Notes: generated by a model from the letters alone, not told the origin. A stretch of DNA of 64,000 nucleotides from Petrolisthes cinctipes (GCA_033782935.1 JAWQEG010000511.1:1-64000), one strand, 5' to 3'; shown: positions 40,363 to 51,772, counted from the stretch's first letter. A program made the numbers and translations.

Positions 40363-41705
40363 TTAACGATGCGGGTAATAAGTTATGTTAGGTTTTGTTA
40401 TCAAGTATTTATCGAGTTTAATTTTAAAAGTTTCAATCGTATTACTATTGACTACATGTGCTGGGAGAGAGTTCCATAAATTAACTATTCTGTTGAAGAA
40501 AAAGTGTTTTGATTCTTCCGATCTGAAGGATTTGCCGATTATTTTGAACCCATTGTTTCTTGAGGTTCTTTCCCGATCAACAGTTACGTAATCGCTTATA
40601 TTGACATTGTCAAAACCACGAATCATTTTAAAAACTTCTATTAGGTCTCCCCGTAGTCTACGTTTCTCTAAACTGAATAGATTGAGCTCCTTCAGTCGCT
40701 CCTCGTATGACTTGTTTTGCAGTCGCGGAATCATTTTTGTAGCTCGCCTTTGTACTCTCTCTAGCTTTACAATGTCTTTTCTGTAGTAAGGTGACCAAAA
40801 CTGGACGCAATATTCGAGATGCGGACGCATGAGGGAATTGAACAGTGTCAGGATGACTTTGTCAGATTTGAACTCGAAGGTTCTGCCAATGAAACCAATT
40901 AATTTGTTAGCGGTTTTAACTGCTTCTGAGCAGTGTTTCCCTGGTTTGAGGTCGCTAGTAATAGTTACACCCAGGTCTTTTTCTTCATTAACTTTACGAA
41001 GTTCAGTACCGTTCATTGAATAGTTAGTGCGATCATTGTTACTCCCAATATGCAAAACTTTACATATATTTAGGTTATATGACATCTGCCACTTCTTTGA
41101 CCAGTTAACTAAGCGATCAAGGTCGGACTGTAGTAGCGCTTTTTCGGCAGTAGTAGTAGCTCTTCCAGTTATTTTCGTGTCGTCAGCACATTTGGATACC
41201 TTACAGGTGAGGCCTTCATCGATGTCGTTTACATAGATTATAAAAAGAACAGGGCCGAGCACTGAACCTTGCGGTACTCCACTTAGAACGTTTCGCCAGT
41301 TTGATGCTTTTCCGTTAATTACGACGCGTTGTTTTCTCTCGTAGAGCCAGTCTTCGAGCCACGAGTGAATTTTACCAGTAATGCCATGTGAAGTTAATTT
41401 ATTTAGAAGGTGCTTATGGGGAACTTTGTCAAACGCTTTTTGAAAGTCCAGATAAATTACATCTACCGCTTTGGACTCGCCAAATATGTTAAATACATCG
41501 TTGTAAAAGTCTAGTAGGTTAGTGAGGCATGAACGTTTATTACGGAAGTCATGTTGGGAGTTTTTAATGAGACTGTTCGCTTCCAAGTAGCTTACTAGTT
41601 TGTTACGCAATATGGATTTCATTACTTTACTGACTACTGAGGTGAGGCTGATCGGTCTATAATTACATGGAAGAGACTTATTTCCCTTCTTTTGTATGGG
41701 GGTAA
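40363..41705 (-). pseudogene. CR1-2 ORF2, reverse transcriptase C-terminal part
   Basis: The frame is open from TPIQKKGNKSLPCNYRPISL through KSILRNKLVSYLEAN, FRNKRSCLTNLLDF, VIYLDFQKAFDKVPHKHL (motif A), SGVPQGSVLGPVLFIIYVND (motif B), SKCADDTKI (catalytic DD kept, the usual preceding Phe is Cys), LEYCVQFWSPYYRKDIVKLE, RVQRRATKMIPRLQNKSYEE and FRSEESKHFFFNRIVNLWNS. It ends at 40363. It would prime reverse transcription of its own RNA at a nicked target. Uninterrupted except for the element to its right. Confidence 0.92.
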
Positions 41706-43340
41706 TTTAAGGCGCGGTCACACGAGTAATTTTTTCGTCAATTTTTCACCGTCAATATCAACTCGGTTAAATTTTGGCTTAAATTGACGAGATTTCGTCA
41801 ATTTTCACGACACGATCCTGCGCGTCAAGTGTTGACGATATCGAGAACAAATATGGCCGCTGATGATCCATCTATAATGTTATTAAGCCTAGAAAATTAT
41901 ATTAAAATACATGTGTGCTGTTGAAATGATAAAAATTGACCAAAAGGATGCAGCAGAAAATGGCTGTGGTGGTCCCGCTTGGTGGGAAAACAAATAAAGT
42001 TCATCAACGACGACGACATATTTACCCCCTCAGATCCTACTGCTGTATTGTTCTTGTCGTTATTGTTATGACAAATAATAACAAAGTACTGTGAACCCAG
42101 ACCTCTGATACCTCTTTGTTCCAACTCGGTGAAAAGCCTACAAATAAAGAAACTAACCTAAATAGAGTAAAAAGTTAGAAGGTACTAGGCTAGCAGACGG
42201 GAGAGAGAGGTGGTGTTGGTTTTCCCGCCAACACTGTGTTCGTTCTTCCGTTGTAGCTCTGACTTGGTCGTTATCCTTAACTTCTTTAGTTACTTCTTGA
42301 GGCTATTGCAGGCTTTAGATTTGCAAATTGTATTGAATCTTGTTAAAAAATAATCAAAATTACCAAAAAATAACATGCTTTAACTTTTCTTAATTTATAT
42401 TTACGGTGTATCTTGACCTAAAATGAATGGATTCGAACGATACAGCACCTCTGTAGCCTAATGAACAACCAGCCGTATTTCCCTACTATACCCAGTTTTC
42501 CCTTGTCATTTGGCAATTATATAATAATATTTGTAATATTAAAAACATAATAACGTGTCAGATATTTTATTTAAGGCAAAATAGATCAAAACATCTGAGA
42601 TATAAGAAGTTTGGACACGTTGCTTTAGGAGCCAGTATACAGGGTGTATCGCGACTTATAGTATTAACTTACACCAGAGAGATATAAAATATAATTTTGA
42701 GTATATTTTGTTGTATAAAGTATGGTGTGTGTGATCTCAGTAAAGTACAATGAATACTGATAAAAACTATTTTAACTTGTGTTGTCAAATGGCGGTGAGC
42801 GTCGGAGGGAGTGGTAGCCTAATATGTTTTCTGACCAAAGAGGCCTTATTTATTTCATCTTCATAAGTTTTATGATTATTGCAATATTTATGTGATGTTC
42901 TATATCGTACATTGAATCTTATTTTCAATTCAGAAGGATAATACCAGGCCTGTATAAGAAGAAAATCCGTGAAATGTAGGGAAATGCTAAGACTTGCAAT
43001 TTACCTAACCTCCATAAGATATTAATCATATTTCGTCGAATTTTATTTGTAGGGGCCTGGTATTATCCCTCTGCATTGAAAATATGATTCAATGTACGTT
43101 ATATAACATCACATAAATAATGAAATCATGACAAAACTTATTAAGATGAAATAAATAAGGCCTCTTTGGTCCGAAAAATGTTTTAGGCTACCACTCCCTC
43201 CGATGCTCACGTGACACCGAATTGCCGAAATATTCTCAAATCTCGACTAGCTCGTGTGACCAGACACAGTTAAAATTGACGGTGAATAATAATATTGACG
43301 GTGAAACATTGACGAAAAAATGACTCGTGTGACCCCGTCT
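41706..43340. mobile_element. 1.63-kb element M with internal 157-bp inverted repeat
   Basis: GGCGCGGTCACACGAG (41711) faces CTCGTGTGACCCCGTC (to 43339) and homology continues inward (TTTTTTCGTCAAT, TTCACCGTCAATAT). TAA lies on both flanks of the interrupted RT codons; TTAA at both ends is the alternative reading. Inside, 42794-42950 and 43054-43212 are long imperfect inverted repeats (GGAGGGAGTGGTAGCCT, ACCAAAGAGGCCTTATTTAT, ATAATACCAGGCC). No transposase ORF is seen. Confidence 0.75.
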
Positions 43341-43343
43341 TAA

Positions 43344-44842
43344 CGTTTGCAAGTTTCCAATCTCGAGGTACTGTACCGGAATTTAATGATTTGTTAAAAA
43401 TTATTGAGAGGGGTTTACATATTTGATTTTTGGTTTCTTTTATTACACGTGGCGCTATGCAGTCAGGCCCAGGAGTTTTGTTTACTTTAATATTGTCGAG
43501 TACTTTTATTATTATATCCTCTGTAATATCGCAAATATTTAAAAGGATGCTATTGTCTGGGACTAGGGGCGTCTCTACGAAACCATTTGTGTCTTCATTT
43601 GTAAAAACTGAGGCAAAATATTCATTTAATGTTTCGGCCATATCGACCTCGTTGTTGACATGTTCACCATTGTCTAAGCGAAGTGGACCGATATTACTAG
43701 TTAGGACTTTTTTACGGCGAACATAGCTATAGAATTCTTTAGGGTTTGATTTAATTTTACTGACGATAAGCACCTCACAATTTTTTTTACTTTGTTTAAT
43801 AAGTTTCTTAGTTTCGCGCCGAAGTTTTTGAAATAATATCTTATCACTTTCAAGTTGAGTTTGCTGGTATTTACGGTATGCAGGGTTTTTATTAGATAGG
43901 CAGGTTTTTATTTGATTGTTCCACCATTTTGGTTTAATATTGTTACCTGCAGGACGCCTTTTGCAAACTGGTATACACGACCTAACTGCACTGTTTAAGT
44001 TGTGAGTGAATTTATTCCACGAGTCATTTATGTCGTCGGTTTCTCGCGATAATTGGCTCCAGTCTGTTTTATGAGAGAATATTTTTAAGTCTTTCGTAGT
44101 TACCTTTACTGTACACGTAAACACTTTCTTCACTAATGTTTTCATCGTATATCTTGAGATCTATGTCAAACTTAACTATTTTATGATCGCTCGTGCTGAA
44201 CTCTGGGCCAACAATGACGTTACTTATTAGCGTTTCGTTTGTTGAAAATATAATATCTAATATATTATCACCTCTAGTTGGTTTGTTAACATGTTGACTT
44301 AGGGCGCTATCTAGCAAGTTGACATATAAATCTTGACCAGAGTGGGACGATATTGGGTTTCCCCATGAATTTACGGGTAAGTTGAAATCTCCGAATATGA
44401 CACTTTCGCTTGAATCGCTTATCTTAGTTATCTGGTCATATAAATCTTTATCGGTGGTAGCGCTTTGGGCTGGAGGTCTATAGACAAGTCCGATAATTAT
44501 TTTTCTTGAACGAATAGTTAAATGCAGAAATACTGAGTCCACATTGTTTATTTTTCTCTTGTCAGTAAACGTTGGCTGGAGACTGGCTTTTACGTAGAGA
44601 AGAATTCCTCCACCTAATCTATTTTTTCTTTCACAGCTAAACATAGAGTAACCGGGTAAGTTGTATTCTGCTAAAAAGTCTCTGTTTTCCGTATCTAGCC
44701 ATGTTTCAGTAATGTCTAAAATGTGATATTCGTCCAACGCTGCGAGGGTGTCGAGATCAAGGAATTTATTTCGTATACTGCGCGTGTTGATCATGCAACA
44801 ACTAATGACATTACGTTTACTGCAGAGTGAAGAGTCACTCAC
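43344..44842 (-). pseudogene. CR1-2 ORF2, endonuclease and linker part
   Basis: 44842-44069 encodes an apurinic-type endonuclease: MINTRSIRNKF, ITETWLDTENRDF, GGGILLYVKASLQPTF, IIIGLVYRPP, VIFGDFNLPVNSWG (catalytic GDFN), LDIIFSTNE and STSDHKIVKFDI (catalytic SDH). Near 44070 the frame shifts by one: ERLKNILS stops, while HKTDWSQLSRETDD continues in the next frame down to GTVPRDWKLANV at the insertion. ORF2 opens with GTG at 44842, overlapping the ORF1 stop as GTGA. ATG may have been the ancestral start. Confidence 0.9.
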
Positions 44843-45369
44843 GACGACGCGTCTGCAGGAGGCCGTGTTTCGTTTTTTTGTCTGGAGAGAATTACTTGGT
44901 TATTTAGAAGCCTGCCAAATCGTGCGGAGCCGATGTCGTTTAAGTGTAGTCCGTCACCCAGGAACAGGTCAGCCCTGTCGTAAAAGTCGTCCCACATGCT
45001 GATGAAGTCGACACCTTCTTGGGAGCAGAGATTTTTTAGACGATTATTTGTACTGAAGGCTTTGTCATAGAAGGCGCCTGTCGCATGAATCCTGGGGGAG
45101 AACGCCTGAAATGATGATGTTGCTAGTTTGGGTTTTTGTCTTGAACGCCTGGATCATCTTCTTGTACTTTTCTATCAGCTCTTCAGAACGGGTGTGCTGA
45201 ACGTCGTTTGTGCCGGCGTGTAAAATGAAAAGGGTATTGTTATTTGTGTTCGCGGTTGCCTCCTCGCAGGCTGCCGTGATGTCATCCAGGCGTCCACCTG
45301 GCATACACAGACGCTTCCGTGTAGCTCGCGCCCTGCCGCAGAACTCTTCCAGCTGGCCTCTCACGATTG
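44840..45369 (-). pseudogene. CR1-2 ORF1 end, SGNH/GDSL-type domain
   Basis: From the minus-strand start: IVRGQLEEFCGRARATRKRL, MPGGRLDDITAAC, LFILHAGTNDVQ (block with GTND) and IIISGVLP. A run of five C near 45095 shifts the frame; FYDKAFSTNNRLKNLCSQEG, DFISMWDDFYDRADLF and LGDGLHLNDIGSARFGRLL (DxxH-type catalytic block) follow in the next frame and end at TGA. Esterase-like ORF1 proteins are known in CR1/L2 elements. The truncation removes the region where the GDS serine block should stand. Confidence 0.82.
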
Positions 45370-45850
45370 AGGAGGAAGGAGGGGAGTGGAGGAGAAATGG
45401 GAAGTGTAGGAGAAGTAGGATGGGGAGGGGTAGGAGAAGGAGGAAGGGGAAGTGTAGAAGTAGGATAGGGAGGGGTGAGAGAAGGAGGAATGGGAGGGGT
45501 GGGAGAAGGAGGAATGGGATGGGTGGGAGAAGGAGGAATGGGAGGGGTAGGAGAAGGAGGAATGGGAGGGGTGGGAGAAGGAGGGGTTAAGGAGGAATGG
45601 GAGGGGTGGAGGAGGAAGGGGAGAAGTGGAGGAGGAGGAAGAGGAGTGGTAGGAGAAGGAGGGATAGAGGAGGAAGGCGGGGAGGTGTGGAGGAGGAATG
45701 GGAGGGGTAGGAGAAGTAGGAATGGGAGGAAGAAGGAGAGGGTAGAGGAGGAATGGGAAGTGTAGGAGAAATAGGAAGGGGAGTGGTAGAAAAAATGGAA
45801 AGTGTAGGTAGGAGAAGTAGGAATGGGACAGGTAGGAGAATCTCATCCTA
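45370..45850. repeat. Purine minisatellite right of CR1-2
   Basis: GGAATGGGAGGGGTGGGAGA and GGAGAAGTAGGATGGGG units over 480 bp. Motif GGGGAGGGGTAGGA is shared with the array at 39201-40060. Confidence 0.9.
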
Positions 45851-45909
45851 CGTAACTCAAAAGAAGCTGCACTCTTTAATGGGTGAATATAAATACTTAC
45901 GTTTTCCTC

Positions 45910-46067
45910 TTAAGGGACCCTGTGATGTAGTCAGAAAATTGGAGGTTAGTGAGTCCTTCAAATATTGCCACGAAACACACACACCTATATGGAAGGAGCT
46001 TGTTTCGTGATATAGTCAGGAGGAATCAGAAGCCTCCAATTCTCATACACGATCATAGGGTCCTTAA
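45910..46067 (+). mobile_element. MITE family A, copy A25
   Basis: TTAAGGGACCCTGTGATG to ATCATAGGGTCCTTAA. Loop carries ACACACACACC. Confidence 0.9.
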
Positions 46068-46115
46068 CTATGCCAGGAAACAAGACGACCTCAATTATAC
46101 TAATGGAGGATCATT

Positions 46116-46157
<42 letters not shown>

Positions 46158-46206
46158 GAGGAATTAGTAAGCCCTCAAATTTGACCACAAGAAATTTTCC
46201 CCGTAA
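46068..46206. mobile_element. MITE family C, copy C11 with (GT)n in the loop
   Basis: CTATGCCAGGAAACAAGACG, then (GT)n at 46120-46154 in place of the loop and part of the arm, then GTTTGGAGGAATTAGTAAG and AAATTTTCCCCGTAATA. The left end is replaced by A25. Confidence 0.75.
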
Positions 46207-46321
<115 letters not shown>

Positions 46322-46434
46322 TATTACCTTGACATAAATTATCTTAAAATAAAGATGGATGGAATATATGAAGTAATCTCACCAGTATTGTCGATTGTAC
46401 GGAAAAAAATATTCTCCCGGACAGATTTTCTATT

Positions 46435-46572
<138 letters not shown>

Positions 46573-46745
46573 GGCGGTAAGGCTAGAAATAGATGGAGTC
46601 TTGTTTATAAAAAGGAACGGTATAAGATGTATATACTCAATTGATACATACGGTAAACATTAAGTGTTGTGTATGTAAGTCAGTTTTTACACCCTGGTGG
46701 TATTATTCTATTATGATATTTGTAATGTATGTGCTATATGATATC

Positions 46746-46917
46746 CTAAAGGTGAGGTTCTCTTGTTGGTGAATTGGAAGGTATGTAATTCCTCCAAATT
46801 GTCCCACGAAATAGGTCCCCTATTAGTATAATCGAGGGCGTCTATTTTCTGGCATAGTTAGGAGGAATCGGTTGCCTTCCAATTCACCAGAAAGAAAATC
46901 TCCTCTTCATGTTGTAT
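46746..46917. mobile_element. MITE family C, copy C12
   Basis: CTAAAGGTGAGGTTCTCTTG to GAAAATCTCCTCTT. Confidence 0.85.
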
Positions 46918-46970
46918 TGTCTCTGTAAATATTATTATAAAACCCGATCTGGTTCACACACACTATTTAA

Positions 46971-47130
46971 TTAAGGTGGTAATTCTTTTTTGGTACCTTG
47001 TGGTGCCTTGATTCCTCTAAAGTATGCCAGGAAACAGGACCAGAAGAGCAAAAATAATGGTGTTCTGTGGCTTGGAAGAGTTTGGAGGTTTCAGTTGCTC
47101 CAGATTTACAACACAAAACTTTCCCCTTAA
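46971..47130 (+). mobile_element. MITE family B, copy B18
   Basis: TTAAGGTGGTAATTC to AAACTTTCCCCTTAA. Confidence 0.85.
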
Positions 47131-47400
47131 CCCAAGTTTTTTTTCCCAGTGTCAAATTACCACATTGTGTCACTGGCTATACTTGGATCAAATGTTTCTT
47201 TATATAATTTAAGTTTCACTGTTGCCAAGGGTTTCAGTTTTTTGTTTTGTTTTTTCCCCTTATGCCACCACTTACAACATTTCACACGGGCACTGGTCAT
47301 GGAAATCTTTGCTGTCGCTGTTTTTTTGCGGCTTGTTGTGAGGGTCTGGTGGTGGTGGCTGGCGTCATCTTGGAGTTATAGGGACATAGAAATAGAGAGT

Positions 47401-48400
47401 GAAAAAATTGACAGACAGACAGATAGAAATAGACAGAGACAAACATAGGCAGAAGCATAAACAGATGTAGACACAGATAGACAGATAGCAATAGACAGAG
47501 ACACACATAGGCCGAAGCATAGACAGAAAAACAGATGTAGACACAGATAGACAGATAGCAATAGACATAGACAAACATAGGCCGAAGCTTAGACAGAAAG
47601 ACAGATATAGACACAGACAGATAGAAATAGACAGAGACAAACATAGGCAGAAGCATAGACAGAAAGACAGATATAGACACAGACAGACATAGACAGAAGC
47701 ATAGACAGACAGACAGATATAGACACAGACAGACATAGGCAGAAGCATAGACAGACAGACAGAAACAGATAAACAGACATAGGCAGAAGCATAGACAGAC
47801 AGACAGATATAGACACAAACAGAAACAAATAAACAGACAGACAGACATAGACAGAAACATTGACAGAAAGACAGATATAGACACAGACAGAAACAGATAG
47901 ACCGACAGACAGACATAGACAGACAGACAGACAGATATAGACACAGACAGAAACAGATAGACAGACATAGGCAGAGGCATAGACAGAAAGACAGATATAG
48001 ACACAGACAGAAACAGATAGACCGACAGACAGACATAGACAGAAGCATAGACAGACAGACAGATATAGACACAGACAGATGAACCGACAGACAGACATAG
48101 GCAGAAGCATAGACAGAAAGACAGATATAGACACAGACAGACATATAGAAATAGACAGAGACAAGCATAGGCAGAAAGACAGATATAGACACAGACAGAT
48201 GAACCGACAGACAGACATAGACAGAAGCATAGACAGAAAGACAGATATAGACACAGACAGATGAATCGACAGACCGACATAGACAGAAGCATAGACAGAA
48301 AGACAGATATACAATAGACACAGACAGACATAGGCAGAAGCATAGACACACAGACAGAAACAGACAGACCGACAGACAGCCAGAGAGACAAGCAGAGACG
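47401..48400. repeat. 1-kb ACAGACAGATA minisatellite
   Basis: Units such as AGACATAGACAGAAGCATAG and ACAGAAAGACAGATATAGAC repeat with irregular spacing. Absence of stops on the minus strand makes 240-400-codon Cys/Leu/Ser/Val frames, which are not genes. Confidence 0.9.
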
Positions 48401-48892
48401 GAGAGAAATGATTGAATCGATGAAGCGTGGACGAGCGCGGGAGGAGAAGTGAGAGTCAGCCAGCCACCCAACCAACCAACCAGCTGGAAGATTGTCCAAG
48501 GATCAAAAAGGGAGAGGTCTGGTGAAGGGCGTGGCGTGGTGTCGCGTGGCGTTGTAAAAATAATAGTGTCTCAAGCAGCAGCAGCAGCCAGTATTGCCCC
48601 AGAGTGTCATCTTTTGATCTAAGCCAATCATTCATCACCGCTGCTGCTCAGGGGGACTCGGTTGCTCATTTTCCTTTCCTGTCACCACCGTAGAAATTTG
48701 GACCCCATTTTTACCCTCGAGAATACGTTTGAATTCTTTGCTTGAGGAGTCTATGATATACTTGTTGGGGTGAATTAGGTTTGTCTGTGTGTGAAAGTCA
48801 TGGAAATATGATAAGAGGTGGCGAAATGTGTATCCAAAGGTTCGACGCAGTATTGATTCAAAGTGACTCCACTGGAAACTATCTGACGTCTG

Positions 48893-48931
48893 TATATATA
48901 TAAATCTGAGGGCGAGGCTGAAGGGAGCAGT
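48893..48931 (+). promoter_or_regulatory. Candidate TATA/initiator core promoter
   Basis: TATAAA at 48899-48904 lies 30 bp before the A (48929) of GCAGTATT, close to the arthropod initiator TCAGT. This is the classical spacing, but the pair could arise by chance in AT-rich DNA. Confidence 0.25.
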
Positions 48932-49019
48932 ATTGGAAACAGATCATTGCACAGCAACACGGACGAGGACAAGGAGATGAGCGCATGAGGACTCAGAGGA
49001 AGAAAGGCAGATTGTGGAG

Positions 49020-49139
49020 ATGTTGTTGCTGGTGCTGTTGGTGCTGTTGTTGCTGGTTGTTGTGGAAGAGGAGACTGGCGGAGGGAAGAGATGGAGGGAA
49101 GGGAGGGTGGGGGGGGGGTTGTTGAATGGGGAGGAATGA
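49020..49139 (+). CDS. Short ORF with signal-peptide-like start (speculative)
   Basis: ATG at 49020 opens MLLLVLLVLLLLVVVEEETG, then a Gly/Arg-rich stretch, and stops near 49138. The hydrophobic run comes from an imperfect GTT/GCT triplet array, so it may be fortuitous. If real, it would be a first exon about 90 bp after the candidate initiator. Confidence 0.15.
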   Translation: MLLLVLLVLLLLVVVEEETGGGKRWREGRVGGGLLNGEE

Positions 49140-49940
49140 TGGGTAAACGAGGTACAGTGTATAGATAAAGGCAGGGATGTTATGAGGAGAGGTATAGGGC
49201 AGTTGTTGAAGGAAGGGGGGGGAGGAGGAGGTGCGTGCATGAGGCCCCACCTGACGATAAATTCCCACAATAGGGCACCGAGGGACAGTATCCGTCGCGG
49301 AATCGAGAAAACCTTTATTGTGAAATTTTCTATTGTTCCTGGCGACTAGAGACGAGATAAGACGGAGGCTTGAGCTTGGGGACATGATGACAGGGGCTGA
49401 GGAGCTCACGCAAGGCCCCTCCGATAAACGAACAGGCGCTTTATTAAGAGAACTGACCCATCACTCAGTCTGTCTCACGGGTCCACGCCTTCATACAAGC
49501 GGGCGGAGGCTTGGTGTAAACACTGCCATTGTGAAGGTCGTGCCATAAACACCTGCCTCAGGTAGGTGTCGTTGTGTCTCCACCTCACTCATGTTTGTGT
49601 TAGTTAGTTTAGCAGCTGAGTGATGGACGTTACAGATTGTGTACTTATGTGAAATTTGATAAGAACCCTGATGTGGCGTGTGATGATATTCTTGTGAAAT
49701 TTCCTGCCAGTATTAAGATGAAAGTGATTGTCTCGCCACAACGCAACTCTAGTGAAGAATAAGACGCCTCTGACGAAGTACGTGCACAGGAAAAGGATTA
49801 GTTTTGCTTCAACGTACTTAGTCCCCAATGGAATGATAATGTGAGTGTGTTGATGAATTAAAGAACCCTCTCTTGACACGGCACGACATCCAAACTGAAA
49901 CATTAGACGGAAAGTAAAATGAGAATGAATCAGTGAGAGA

Positions 49941-50095
49941 TTAAGGGGATTAGCCAATTATGGGATATCGGAATGCTACTAATTCCTACATACTATGCCA
50001 GGAAACATTTGGAATTATACAGGGGATGTGTTTTATCGATGAGTTTGGAGGCCTACACTGACTTCAAAATTACCACAAAAGGATACTTCCCTTAA
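49941..50095. mobile_element. MITE family C, copy C13 (divergent)
   Basis: TTAAGGGGATTAGCC to AGGATACTTCCCTTAA, with CTATGCCAGGAAACATTTGG in the left arm. Confidence 0.8.
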
Positions 50096-50332
50096 CTGGA
50101 TTTGATTAACTGGAAAACCTGAGTGAGTCCCCAGCAAGAAGGACGTTAATCAAACATCATTATACTCTTTACTTACATATATTTATTTTTGTAGCTGCCT
50201 TTTTATCCCCACCCTCCGGTTAGCCAGCATGGTGGTGTTGGACCTGTATTGTGACGTGGGTAATGTTTCAGCATGGTAAGTTGTGGTTCGTGTGTTTGTT
50301 TGTGTTTTGCTAGCTATATGTTTGATGAATAA

Positions 50333-50575
50333 TGGTCGATTCCACAGTGGTATTGGTTTGTTAGCTTCCCAACCAACCACACTTGTAAGGCTTCATTATT
50401 TTCCGAAAGCTGAGTATCCTTATTCACAAAATCTATCCAACAGTTAGATAATGATGATCACTGTATAGTTTATTCACCAAATTCATTAAATAATTCAGCC
50501 ATAAGTCATTTACAAGGCTAAGATTCTTTCGTTTGCGTGCTTACAAACCAATACCAACCACTGTGGCATCGACCC
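50333..50575 (+). mobile_element. MITE family E, copy E9
   Basis: TGGTCGATTCCACAGTGG to TGTGGCATCGACCC; the first G of the terminal repeat is mutated, so its duplication is unclear. Confidence 0.85.
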
Positions 50576-50636
50576 TAAGTGTGTGGGCAGTGAAGGTGAT
50601 GGGGTGTGGTTGTGTGTGTATATGATGACAATTCTG

Positions 50637-50869
<233 letters not shown>

Positions 50870-50920
50870 GTTGGCCAGGTAGTGGTAGTGATGGTGGTGT
50901 AATGGTATTGTGTATAATAT

Positions 50921-51312
50921 TTAAGGGGAGTTTCTCTTGATGGTAAACTTCCTCCACACTATGGGTCAATTCCACAGTGGTTGGTATTGGTTTGTAAGCA
51001 CGCAAACAAAAGAATCTTAGCTTTGTAAATGACTTATGGCTGAATTATGTAATGAATTTGGTGAATAAACTATGCAGTGATCATAATTATCTAACTGTTT
51101 TAATGGATTTTGTGAATGTGGACACTCAGCTTTTAGAAAATGATGAAGCCTTACAGTTATGAGGTTGGTTAGGAAGCTACCAAACAAACACCACTGTGGA
51201 ATCGACCCTATAACACGAAACAACAGATCCCTTATTAGTAACATTGAGATAGTCTGTTTATAGGCACAGTTTGGAGTAATCAGTAGCCTTCTAATTTATC
51301 AGAAAGAGAATC
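50921..51312. mobile_element. MITE family C, copy C14, split by E10
   Basis: Left part TTAAGGGGAGTTTCTCTTG...CCTCCACACTAT (50921-50962), right part ACACGAAACAACAG...AGAAAGAGAATCT. Truncated on the right by B19. Confidence 0.85.
50963..51208 (-). mobile_element. MITE family E, copy E10, nested in C14
   Basis: GGGTCAATTCCACAGTGG to TGTGGAATCGACCC. TAT flanks both sides; interior in reverse (GGTTTGTAAGCACGC). Confidence 0.9.
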
Positions 51313-51460
51313 TGGGTGGTAAATCTGGAGCAAATGATTCCTCCATACTATTCCAAGCAAAAGGATGCCATTATATTTATTCATTGGATTTGTTTGTTTT
51401 CTGATACACTTTGGAGGAATCAAGGAACTCCAGTGTCCCAAATGTATACTGTCCCTTTAA
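51312..51460 (-). mobile_element. MITE family B, copy B19 (left terminus missing)
   Basis: GGGTGGTAAATCTGGAGC to TACTGTCCCTTTAA, joined directly to the end of C14. Confidence 0.85.
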
Positions 51461-51464
51461 ATGG

Positions 51465-51735
51465 TGTGTTTGTATGTGTGTGTTTTAGTGAGGTGGTGTG
51501 TGTGTGTGTGTGTGGGGTTTAGTGAGATGGTGGTGGAGGTGTGTGTGTGTGTGTGTGTGTGTGGTTTAGTGAGTTGGCGGTGGTGTGTTTGCTTGTGTGT
51601 ATTTGTGTGTGTGTGGTGATGGTATTATATGTGTGTTTGTATGTGTGTCGTTTATGAGGTGGTGGTGGTGTGTTTGCTTGTGTGTGTGTATGTTTGTAAT
51701 ATCGTGGTATTTTTACACACACACACAAGCTCAAG
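51465..51735. repeat. GT-rich tandem array
   Basis: TTTAGTGAGGTGGTGG and (TG)n alternate in irregular units of about 60-70 bp. A short (AC)n lies at 51715-51727. Confidence 0.8.
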
Positions 51736-51768
51736 AGAAGGATGGGAATAGTCCAACTGAGATGTCAC

Positions 51769-51772
<4 letters not shown>

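Larger units (their letters stand above)
40061..45369 (-). mobile_element. CR1-2: CR1-clade retrotransposon, 5' truncated, with nested insertion
   Basis: On the minus strand in order: ORF1 end (SGNH-type), ORF2 endonuclease, linker, reverse transcriptase, 3' UTR and a tail with two CTTTGTATTC units at 40061-40080. A 1.63-kb element lies inside the RT. Both outer borders abut purine-rich arrays. It is dead because of frameshifts in both ORFs, truncation and insertion. Confidence 0.92.
48401..49940. other. Repeat-poor segment, possible unrecognised gene start
   Basis: Unlike the rest of the window, this 1.5 kb has no MITE, only short ACC, GTT and GGA runs. CACCTGCCTCAGGTAGGTG at 49550-49568 contains a donor-like CAG|GTAGGT. 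No homologous protein is recognised. Confidence 0.3.

Noticed and set aside
47297..48499. 400-codon minus-strand ORF rich in CLSV and YAS
   Set aside because: It lies in the ACAGACAGATA minisatellite, whose reverse strand lacks stop codons in all frames; three overlapping frames are open at once.
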